A program made the position numbers and the translations under genes. Positions 1-6,328 of a stretch of 7,740 bases of DNA are shown in pieces (the stretch's first letter is position 1; each line of letters opens with the position of its first letter). Under the pieces are notes generated by a model. It had not been told where the DNA came from. It did no database searches and saw only the letters and a list, made by a program, of their open reading frames with translations. The stretch is taken from assembly GCA_021791615.1 (NCBI GenBank), contig JAJYWG010000114.1:1-7740 (forward strand). The letters run 5' to 3'. This stretch comes from Actinomycetes bacterium. GTDB lineage: Bacteria > Actinomycetota > Acidimicrobiia > Acidimicrobiales > RAAP-2.

Positions 1-2
1 CA

Positions 3-116
3 GACGAGGAGGTCCGCCGGCTCATGGCAGCCGCCGGGCGGCTTGCGAACGACCACCGCGCCGACACCTACAGGACCGTGGTAGGGCTGCTTGCTGTCAG
101 ACCTTTCCTTGCATAG
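3..116 (+). pseudogene. Interrupted tyrosine recombinase gene, left fragment
   Basis: The frame beginning at base 3 reads DEEVRRLMAAAGRLANDHRA, then DTYRTVVGLLAV. This is the start of the catalytic domain of a tyrosine recombinase (integrase); family members normally continue with T/S-G-M-R, whose arginine is the first catalytic residue. Here the frame departs after GTC AG (96-100), adds RPFLA and stops at TAG 114-116. The gene enters from the left edge, so its N-terminal part is outside the window. The missing continuation appears at 7730-7740, where GTC AGC GGG AT reads V-S-G-M. The gene was therefore split by insertion of the 101-7729 element, two codons (S-G) or so before the catalytic region. 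The left product should be inactive because it lacks every catalytic residue. The family assignment rests on motif recognition alone. Confidence 0.8.
96..100. repeat. Left junction copy of GTCAG
   Basis: This pentamer is the last sequence shared with the host integrase frame on the left. The flanking bases differ between the two copies (T before and A after here), so the identity is exactly 5 bp. It may be a target duplication or the overlap region of tyrosine-recombinase strand exchange. Confidence 0.7.
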
Positions 117-118
117 CG

Positions 119-133
119 GTGTCTCACTGGCCA
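119..133 (+). repeat. Left terminal inverted motif (GTGTCTCACTGGCCA)
   Basis: It matches the reverse complement of 7697-7711 at 12 of 15 positions, with the first eight bases (GTGTCTCA) identical. It starts 18 bp inside the GTCAG junction, the same distance as at the right end. The likely role is a binding site for the element recombinases or for protein D. Confidence 0.65.
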
Positions 134-136
134 GAT

Positions 137-181
137 TGTCTCGGCCCCGAGGCAGCCAGGCCATGGCCGGTTCCCGAGACA
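137..181. repeat. Subterminal inverted repeat TGTCTCGG / CCGAGACA
   Basis: TGTCTCGG at 137-144 is perfectly inverted at 174-181. The left arm also belongs to the small palindrome CTCGG-CC-CCGAG (140-151), and between the arms lies the perfect 10-bp palindrome GGCCATGGCC (159-168). The arms share TGTCTC with the terminal motif, so they may be further weak recombinase sites. In addition CTCACTG (123-129) is inverted as CAGTGAG at 180-186. Confidence 0.5.
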
Positions 182-382
182 GTGAGGGCTCAACGACCAT
201 ACGACGGAAACGACAAAAGCTGGGCGGGTTCTGTCGCTCGCGCCCCCACTGTCCCTGGCGTTCGGCGAGGCCGAGGTTCACAGCTCGCTGCAGGCGGAAA
301 TGGGGAAGTTCACGCATATAGTTGTCGCACACCGTCGAGGGCGACCGCGAGCTCCAACGCCTGGCGGCTACCTCCCCCCATT

Positions 383-410
383 GCGCTCACCCCCCCAGTG
401 GGGTGAGCGC
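383..410. repeat. Perfect 11-bp stem hairpin
   Basis: GCGCTCACCCC (383-393) pairs with GGGGTGAGCGC (400-410) around a 6-base loop, with no mismatch. It is the strongest single hairpin I see in the window. No T-run follows on either strand, so it is not a canonical intrinsic terminator, although it could still slow or end transcription arriving from gene E about 220 bases away. Confidence 0.7.
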
Positions 411-511
411 GTCGATGGGACGCTGCAGACGCGCTGGCCCCAGGCTGAGCCTGGACCGCCACTGGTGGCCCAAGCCGGCTGGCTTAGCACCGCCACCGGC
501 CACTGCGGTGG
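407..511. repeat. Cluster of further short inverted repeats
   Basis: Immediately beside the 11-bp hairpin lie GCGCGTC / GACGCGC (407-413 and 428-434), CCAGGCT / AGCCTGG (440-446 and 448-454), GCCAC / GTGGC (458-462 and 465-469), AAGCC / GGCTT (472-476 and 481-485) and CCACCG / CGGTGG (493-498 and 506-511). All arms are perfect. The density suggests a structured DNA or RNA segment, though GC-rich sequence makes short palindromes more common by chance. Confidence 0.5.
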
Positions 512-630
512 TCGCGAAAGGCACCAACCGCCTAGCTGCCTGTGAGGCAAGTGGCCCCCCGTTGGCGCCGTGAGAATGGCGTTCGCCCGAAGTTGGCTGG
601 AGCGGGCAGGCAGGACGTTTTCAATGTTGC

Positions 631-1956
631 TCAGCCTACTAAAGCGGTGCTCGGCGGGGTGAGGGTGGTGGTGGTCGGCACGAAGAGCTCGGCGGGCCGT
701 CCACCTCGGCCGCCCCCAGTGCGAACTCTGCGTTCGAGCCGGCCAGCTCGAAGTAGGGCATCTATGCCGGCATTGATGGCCTTGACTGACTTGTTGCGCG
801 AGAAGAGGTCACGGATGTCGGACTTGGTGAGGCCATCGGTGTTGGCGCTGATGGCCTGCCAGATGTCGTCGGCCACAGGGTCACCGAGGGTGTCGCCGAA
901 CAGCCAGTGGGCCGAGCGGCTCGCGTAGCCCCACAGGGCGCAGGCGGCATCGAGGTGGGCGCGGTCGACCACGTCGACGCGATCGAGAAGGGCGTAGACC
1001 ATCGCGAGGCGGAGGACGTGGGCTTCGGCCCGGGCGGTGGCGGCCCCGAACAGACCGGGATGTTCGGCCGATATGCACGGGTAGATCTTTCGCCACTGGT
1101 CTCGGGCCGCGGGCGTGGCGTCCAGTTCTTGGGTGCTGCGGCCGTGGTCGACTGCGGCGGCGAGGCGGTCGGTCAGCGACCTCCAGTCGAGGGAGGAGAA
1201 GTCGCCGCCGTCTGGCAGGAGCTGTACCCGGCGCACGGCCAGGATGAGGAAGCGGTTCATGAACCCCGAGGCAAGCTCGGTGGTGGTGAGGTAACGGAGC
1301 ATCTCGTCGGCAGTTATGTGGCCGATGACCGAGATGTGCGGCCGAGTAGCCCGGGACGGAGCGTTCTTGGTCATTGTCTGGAGGGTCTTGCCGTCCCAGC
1401 AGTTGCGCACCACAGCTGAAAGAGTGTTACCTTCTCGGGCCAGGACGCGCAGCACGAGCGCGAACTCTGGTTCGAGGACCAGCATCCGTTTGTCGTCCAC
1501 GCCAGGCGCCTTCAAGACCGGCTCGCCATCGCGGCCGGTGTCATAGAGCGAGTCGCGTACTTTGTCGATGAGGCCTTCGCCCGAGGACATGCCGGAGTGG
1601 ACGTTGTTGTCCACGAAGCCGGGGCACACTGCATCGATAAGCCCTTCGACCAGATCCCATGAGGTCCCCTTGCGAGCTTTGGCCGACGGGCCGACCAACA
1701 ACACGAACTCGTTGGCTTGGTGCCGGCTAGCGCCGACACGGCGGTGAGCCCCGCTGCCGATCACTGCGCCGTAGGCCACCAACAACTGAGCGAGCACGGC
1801 GATGGGGTCGGCCTCGGTGTGAGGGGCGGCGGCACGGACGATGTCACCGGCCAGGCCGTAGAAGGCTGCCGGGCCTGCGCTGGCCGGCCAGTGGGCGGGC
1901 CGGGCAACGGGGATGGCGGCGCTATCGTCGGGCAGTGGGGCCAACTGCTGCGCCAT
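631..1956 (-). CDS. DUF3987 (YfjI)-type P-loop protein, 441 aa
   Basis: This resembles DUF3987 proteins, which are P-loop helicase-like proteins common on phages, plasmids and islands. A Walker A-like stretch GPSAKARKGTSW is at residues 89-100, with the GxxxxxRKGTS form usual in that family. A Walker B-like MLVLEPEFA follows at 158-166. ISVIGHITADEML (208-220) and GFMNRFL (231-237, a candidate arginine finger) fit the rest of the fold. The C-terminal part (about 376-425) looks like a winged helix ending in a basic GGGRGGRPAE segment. There is no N-terminal primase domain. The ATG start is supported by AGGAAGAG five bases upstream. It overlaps the stop of gene D as TGATG, so translation is probably coupled. 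As the last operon gene it is the only apparent cargo. A role in replicating or stabilising the excised circle is inference; antiphage or accessory roles are possible. Confidence 0.75.
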   Translation of the reverse strand: MAQQLAPLPDDSAAIPVARPAHWPASAGPAAFYGLAGDIVRAAAPHTEADPIAVLAQLLVAYGAVIGSGAHRRVGASRHQANEFVLLVGPSAKARKGTSWDLVEGLIDAVCPGFVDNNVHSGMSSGEGLIDKVRDSLYDTGRDGEPVLKAPGVDDKRMLVLEPEFALVLRVLAREGNTLSAVVRNCWDGKTLQTMTKNAPSRATRPHISVIGHITADEMLRYLTTTELASGFMNRFLILAVRRVQLLPDGGDFSSLDWRSLTDRLAAAVDHGRSTQELDATPAARDQWRKIYPCISAEHPGLFGAATARAEAHVLRLAMVYALLDRVDVVDRAHLDAACALWGYASRSAHWLFGDTLGDPVADDIWQAISANTDGLTKSDIRDLFSRNKSVKAINAGIDALLRAGRLERRVRTGGGRGGRPAELFVPTTTTLTPPSTALVG

Positions 1957-2360
1957 CAGCTCTTCCTGCCACGACGAGCTTGGCTGATGCCGGTGACCGT
2001 CCCGGCGCGCTCGGCCAGGCTCTCCCGCAGTGCCTTGTTGTCGCGAAGGAGGTGCTCGACAGTCGATGCGAGCGCCGTGATGCGCTCTTTGAGCAGTCGG
2101 ACTTCGGCTAAAAGAGCGGCCAGCTCGCGTTCCAACTTGGAACGTTCGGCGGCGGGTGACTGTCCGGCCAGGCTGTTGAACGAGTCGCGCAGCTCTGGCC
2201 GGGCGTCGAAAGCCCGGTAGAGGGTGGCGCGGCCCACACCGGCGAGCTCGGCCAGCTTGGTCGCGGTGCGGGGAAGGTAGCGGTCTTGGGCCAGCTGGGC
2301 GAGCGCATCGCGGACCGCGTCTTCTGTGCTGGTCCCCACACCTTTATTTGGTGGGCTCAT
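1956..2360 (-). CDS. Small HTH / coiled-coil recombination accessory protein, GinD/TnpC-like, 134 aa
   Basis: This small protein has an N-terminal helix-turn-helix (about residues 33-52, TKLAELAGVGRATLYRAF) resembling that of TetR-type or DUF6262 proteins. A charged heptad-like coiled coil (about 72-117, SKLERELAALLAEVRLLKER) and a basic tail (QARRGRKS) follow. The same size and architecture is found beside the recombinases of GInt islands (GinD) and Tn554 (TnpC), where it assists recombination. I chose the ATG at 2360: GGAGG lies nine bases upstream, and the longer open frame to 2543 would lie deep inside gene C. The start overlaps the end of gene C by 17 bases and the stop overlaps gene E. 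The likely job is DNA binding at the element ends and bringing the recombinases together. The exact family assignment is uncertain. Confidence 0.75.
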   Translation of the reverse strand: MSPPNKGVGTSTEDAVRDALAQLAQDRYLPRTATKLAELAGVGRATLYRAFDARPELRDSFNSLAGQSPAAERSKLERELAALLAEVRLLKERITALASTVEHLLRDNKALRESLAERAGTVTGISQARRGRKS

Positions 2361-4410
2361 CAGGTGCCCCCTCCAGTTGGGTGATGATCGCGTCGAGATC
2401 GGCCAGATCCGCGGCCAGCTGCTCGGCCCCGGTCGAGCCTGCCGTAGCCTCGGCGAGACGTTGTCGGGTGGTGCTGCGCCGCTGGCGCAGGCCAGGCAGT
2501 TGCAGGGGCGTGTAGTGGGCGTTTGTGCAACCCACTCCGACACACAGGTCGTGCAGGGGGCCGGGCTCGGGATCGGCTACGCCGATCTGTCGGGCGACCC
2601 GGTGGCACACGGCCGCCTTGGGGTCGAACCGGCAGCTGACCAGGTCGCCATGGTGCCAGGTCGACCGGTGCAGCTCGGAGATCCGCCGTGCGTGGACCGG
2701 GTCGGTGATGATGGTGGCCCGCACCTCGAGAGCGACGGCGCGTAGCTCGTCGCCGTGCTTGCCGATGACCGGTTCGCCACCGTCGACGAGACGGCCCATG
2801 GTCTCGAGCAGGACGGCGACGGCGTCGACCTCGCCCTCGTGCACCCTCGTGTTCCAGCTGTCGCCGGGACGGTAACGCTGGTAGGAGGCTGTCGTGGTGG
2901 ACCGGGCGTGACCGAAGAGGTAACCGACGACCAGGTCGCCGAGCTCGCTGAAGCGGCCGATGGCGTAGGCGGCTGTCTCCCGCAACACCTGGGGGGACAG
3001 TTGCTCGACGGCAGGGATGGGGGCCAACCCGTTAGCGGCGAGGCTCGCGTTTATGTGGGCGGCGAAACGGTGCATGGCCTCTCGGGCGTCGAAACCCGCC
3101 CTTCGCCGTCCGGTGACGGTGGCCACCACATGGGTCGGGTGGTCGGACAGGGCCTCCAAGGCCCGGTAGGCGACAAGGGCCAGGTCGCACACCCACCACG
3201 AGATCGGCTCTGGCTCGGCACCCCGCATCTTGTAGCGCCTGGCCCTCAACGCCGGTGTCCCATAGGCATCATGAGCCGCTTCGCGGCGAAGGTCTTGAGC
3301 TTCTGAGTCACGCATCCCGGTCAACCCGACCAGCAGGATGTAGGCGGCGGTGCGCAACATGGCCCGTTCCAGGTTGAGGTCGGCCTGAGTCTCGAAGGGG
3401 CCACGCCACGGGCCGGTGCCGCCGTCGGGCCGCTCGACCATGGCCGTTATGGGGCTCAACCCTTCATAGGACCGGCCCTCAGCGACCGCCCGCCGCACGG
3501 CATCTTCGCACCGTCGGCGCACAGTCCTGGGGCGAGAGCCGCCCGCCAGGCGACAGACGGCCGACCAGATCGGCTCCCCGGCCTGCGTGGCCCAGCGGGC
3601 CGTGCACGGCACGCTGACGGAGCGTCGCGTGTGGACGGGAAAACGCGTCCCGGGATCTTCGGCCCAGCGACGCAGGGCCTCAGCGGTGGGCTCCGCTCCA
3701 TTCAGCGGCCGGGCTTCCAATAGCTGATGGAGGGCCAAGATGTCGGGCCCGAAAACCTCCACATAGGCGCGGGCGGCCGCGAACAGCGGGACAAACGCGT
3801 CGAGGGGGAGCACTGGGGTGAGGGCCCCCTGTGGGCGGGCAGGCTTGCCCTCACCCAGGACCTCGGTGAGGACCTGTTCGTAGGTAAGCCCGGGCCAGGG
3901 GTCGAAGGCCAGCCCTCCCTCGCTTAGCAAGCAAGAGAACAGACGAAGGTCCCAGACGAGCTCGACGGTCTTGGTCAAGCTGCGGTGGTCGCGGGCCCGC
4001 TCGGCTCGCCAGCGGACCAAGGCGTCGGCGTCGGCCTGAGACCAGCCGGCCGGCATCGGCCGCCCGGTGGAGACCTGGAACTGAGCGGCGCGGCGCACTT
4101 CCACCACCCGCCCGTGGGCGGTTTGCGGTTGCACCGGGCGCTGCAGGACGATGCCCGCCTCCCGTGCCCTGCGCACGTCGACCCGGCACATGCACAGCTC
4201 CCGGGCGAGCAGGGACCACTCGCCGGGGAGGCCCACGGTGAAGTTGATGACGTGCGAGGACCTCGGGCTGTGGTTGACGGTGGTCTTCAGCGCCGCGAGG
4301 TCCCAAATGTCGTCACCAAAGCGGGCGGCCGCCCCGGGGTACACGACGGTGCCAGCCGGCCAGACCTTGCTCTCGCCAGCCGGTCGAAAAGACGGCGCCG
4401 CAGCGCTCAC
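2344..4410 (-). CDS. Large tyrosine recombinase C, GinC-like, 688 aa
   Basis: This is the third recombinase of the operon. The catalytic domain is C-terminal to a long N-terminal region. Visible residues are R367 in LTGMRDSEAQ, a candidate lysine K394 in RRYKMRG, R477 in SPQVLRET, H501 in FGHARSTTTASY and nucleophile Y510, nine residues after H501 as expected. The second-box histidine is replaced by Q474, otherwise the set is complete. Downstream of the tyrosine is a Cys cluster (C593, C602, C623, C628, the last followed by TNA), possibly zinc-binding, then a helical tail. The start is GTG, overlapping the stop of gene B as GTGA, with GAGGAG eight bases upstream. At about twice the length of a Xer-type recombinase it fits the large recombinases of GInt and Tn554-like elements. 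It probably shares strand exchange with A and B. Confidence 0.82.
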   Translation of the reverse strand: MSAAAPSFRPAGESKVWPAGTVVYPGAAARFGDDIWDLAALKTTVNHSPRSSHVINFTVGLPGEWSLLARELCMCRVDVRRAREAGIVLQRPVQPQTAHGRVVEVRRAAQFQVSTGRPMPAGWSQADADALVRWRAERARDHRSLTKTVELVWDLRLFSCLLSEGGLAFDPWPGLTYEQVLTEVLGEGKPARPQGALTPVLPLDAFVPLFAAARAYVEVFGPDILALHQLLEARPLNGAEPTAEALRRWAEDPGTRFPVHTRRSVSVPCTARWATQAGEPIWSAVCRLAGGSRPRTVRRRCEDAVRRAVAEGRSYEGLSPITAMVERPDGGTGPWRGPFETQADLNLERAMLRTAAYILLVGLTGMRDSEAQDLRREAAHDAYGTPALRARRYKMRGAEPEPISWWVCDLALVAYRALEALSDHPTHVVATVTGRRRAGFDAREAMHRFAAHINASLAANGLAPIPAVEQLSPQVLRETAAYAIGRFSELGDLVVGYLFGHARSTTTASYQRYRPGDSWNTRVHEGEVDAVAVLLETMGRLVDGGEPVIGKHGDELRAVALEVRATIITDPVHARRISELHRSTWHHGDLVSCRFDPKAAVCHRVARQIGVADPEPGPLHDLCVGVGCTNAHYTPLQLPGLRQRRSTTRQRLAEATAGSTGAEQLAADLADLDAIITQLEGAPDEPTK

Positions 4411-6323
4411 TTCGGGCTCTCCTCAGTAGGCGCACCGAGCTGCGCCAGCGCCCAGCGCAGCGCTCCTCGGATAGGCAGCCACCGCTGCGCGAACGCTGGC
4501 GGGCCCAGCCTTTTGCGATGGTCCTCTATGACTTCGGCGTCGAAACGCTGCAGGCCGGCGATGTGCTCGGGCATGAGGACGGCGTTGGGGCATACCAGGC
4601 ACAAGCCGAACTTGGCCGAGCGGCAAAGCTCCCCAGGAGGGGCATAGGGGGACTTGTGCGCGTCGGTGCAGGCTGCGATGCCGCCGTCGACGTCTAGCTC
4701 GCCCGTGGCCAACCGGTGGAGCCGGGCGTGGTCGAGGCGTAGCAGCCGGGCGGCGCCGGGCGCCCCGGCATGCACTTCGGCCGTTGCCGGCGGGGCGACC
4801 ACGGTGAAGCCGGAGCGGTTGGTGGCCATCTCCGCCAGCTCGGTGGCGGCTTGGCGGGCCAGCCTGCCGATCTTGGTCTTGAAGACCACCGAGCCCACCA
4901 CGTAGTGCTGCTGGAACACGGCCAGGCTGTTGTCGCGCCAAGCTGCCATGTCCTCCGGGTAATAGTGGCCGTAGTGGCTGAGCGTCGCCTTGCGTAGACG
5001 GCGCGGGTCCCAGGGCCTGGAAAGGGGCGGGAGCGTGACGACGACCTCGCCCGAGCCCTTGTGCACCGTGCGCTCCACCGGGCGGTCGAGGCCGTTGGCC
5101 ACGAGCCAAGCCGAGAAGTTGCTGCTATCGGCGTGCCCCCAAGCGATCGGCCCCACCTCGAGCGTCTGCCGGCGCGAGCCGAGCACACCGGCGATGAACA
5201 ACATGTCCGAACCGCACTTTTGCCGGGCCTCGGCAGTAACGTCGACGAGCGACCGGATAACGGTGCCTGCGTCTCGGAACCGACGGGCACCCGCAGCGCC
5301 GGGGCCGGCGTCGGCCGCCAGCTTCTCGATCGAGCCCGGGAGACGGTTCTTCAAGAGGTCGACGGCGACAGACCGCTCCCGTTGGGTGATGTCGGAGAGC
5401 CGCAGGTCCCTCACCCCCTCCGGCCAAGCTGCGGTGTCCAAGGTGACCAGGACGAAGTGGCCGACCAGGTCGAGCGGGTGGGGGAATACGTGCCGGTAAG
5501 CCTGCTTCACCAAGCGGCCCACCTGACCGCCGACGTTCTGGCCCGCCGTCTTGGGGGCCTGCTGGCGCAGGCTGTGGTCCCAGTCCCGCCAACGGGCCGG
5601 CAGGTTCTCCTTCAAAAGTGCAGTGGAAAGCTCGCCCGTCGCGGCCAGCCAGACGAGGTTGGCGAACGTCCAGCGCCCCGACACCCTGGGGTCAGCGCCC
5701 TCGGCCATCAAGGCCCGGCCTGTAGCGATGCGCCGTTCTGTCTCCCGTACACCGGCCATGGCAGCCGGGACCAGGCGCTGCAGGTCCGCTTCGCTGAACT
5801 CACACAACGGCTCCCAGTGCACCGAGCCCGAGTACGCGGCCGGCTTGCTCGCTCTTTCGAGGGCTTCGGGCGCCACCGCTCCCGGGCTGTTCGCGTCTAC
5901 GCGTCGCAGCAGCCCGAAGACCCGCGACGCGTGCTGGCCGACCAAGTAGCGCCGCTTGGGCGGGAAGCGCGCCGCAGCGTCGTCCTGCCAGTCATCGAGC
6001 AAACCGGCCGTGAGAGTCCTGCACGACAACCGCGGCGGGGCGCCGGCCCGGGCGCAGTACCCCAAGAAGTCGACCACCGCGCGCTTGTAGCCGAAGACAG
6101 AGGTGACGTTCGGCCGAGCGTCACTGGCGAAACGGCCCGCCCACGCTTGCCCCAGCTCGCCCGCCAAGACAGGCGTCGAATAGTCGCCCACCTCGAGCCT
6201 GACGAGGGTCATGGCGCCACCAGGGCGGTACCCCTCCACAACGATCGTCCCGACCCGAGCGGCGTGCTCGAGGCGCGCCGGTGCCACCCGCGGCGGCGGC
6301 TTGTAAGCGAAACGGCGAGGCAC
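4407..6323 (-). CDS. Divergent large recombinase-like protein B, GinB/TnpB-like, about 638 aa
   Basis: By position and size this is the second recombinase of a GinB/TnpB type, but its active site looks degenerate. Numbered from GTG 6323, box I aligns as TAAWPEGVRDLRLSDI (297-312), placing W300 where arginine is expected. K325 may be the beta-hairpin lysine. The HxxR box reads RRLR (441-444), with Arg for His. Box III reads DNSLAVFQQHY, with N465 for His and Y474 conserved at the correct nine-residue spacing. A Cys4 pattern follows (C552, C567, C575-x2-C578, then PNA), likely zinc-binding. The open frame extends upstream to 6995 but would overlap gene A, so the start is within or just after that gene's end. 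GTG 6323 lies six bases past the gene A stop; ATG 6212 (601 aa) is an equally possible start, and neither has a strong ribosome binding site. B may be mainly structural or regulatory in the complex. Confidence 0.75.
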   Translation of the reverse strand: MPRRFAYKPPPRVAPARLEHAARVGTIVVEGYRPGGAMTLVRLEVGDYSTPVLAGELGQAWAGRFASDARPNVTSVFGYKRAVVDFLGYCARAGAPPRLSCRTLTAGLLDDWQDDAAARFPPKRRYLVGQHASRVFGLLRRVDANSPGAVAPEALERASKPAAYSGSVHWEPLCEFSEADLQRLVPAAMAGVRETERRIATGRALMAEGADPRVSGRWTFANLVWLAATGELSTALLKENLPARWRDWDHSLRQQAPKTAGQNVGGQVGRLVKQAYRHVFPHPLDLVGHFVLVTLDTAAWPEGVRDLRLSDITQRERSVAVDLLKNRLPGSIEKLAADAGPGAAGARRFRDAGTVIRSLVDVTAEARQKCGSDMLFIAGVLGSRRQTLEVGPIAWGHADSSNFSAWLVANGLDRPVERTVHKGSGEVVVTLPPLSRPWDPRRLRKATLSHYGHYYPEDMAAWRDNSLAVFQQHYVVGSVVFKTKIGRLARQAATELAEMATNRSGFTVVAPPATAEVHAGAPGAARLLRLDHARLHRLATGELDVDGGIAACTDAHKSPYAPPGELCRSAKFGLCLVCPNAVLMPEHIAGLQRFDAEVIEDHRKRLGPPAFAQRWLPIRGALRWALAQLGAPTEESPK

Positions 6324-6328
6324 CAGTG

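Larger units (their letters stand above)
101..630. other. Non-coding left end of the element, rich in palindromes
   Basis: About 530 bases lie between the left junction and the stop codon of gene E. The short open frames here have no recognisable protein features and I do not support any as genes. The stretch instead carries the left terminal motif, the subterminal inverted repeat and a cluster of hairpins at 383-511. In a circularised element it would join directly to the DNA upstream of gene A, forming the only sizeable intergenic region of the circle. Recombination, transcription control and possibly replication signals would then be concentrated here; that role is inference. Confidence 0.6.

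Noticed and set aside
212..228. ACAAAAG near 213 resembling the right end ACAAAAG next to GTCAG
   Set aside because: Only seven bases match before the sequences diverge, so an internal pseudo-end is not supported.
119..406. Short + strand open frames in the left non-coding region
   Set aside because: No ribosome binding site, no domain or plausible composition, and they run through the inverted repeats and hairpins.
383..410. Intrinsic terminator for the operon
   Set aside because: The stem is perfect but no T-run follows on the minus strand, and it is over 200 bases past the gene E stop.
1956..2360. Protein D as a TetR-type drug-responsive repressor
   Set aside because: Only the HTH resembles TetR; the rest is a coiled coil with no ligand-binding domain, and the operon context fits a recombination accessory protein.
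2361..2543. Longer start for the HTH/coiled-coil gene (195 aa)
   Set aside because: It would overlap gene C by about 200 bases, while ATG 2360 has GGAGG at good distance.
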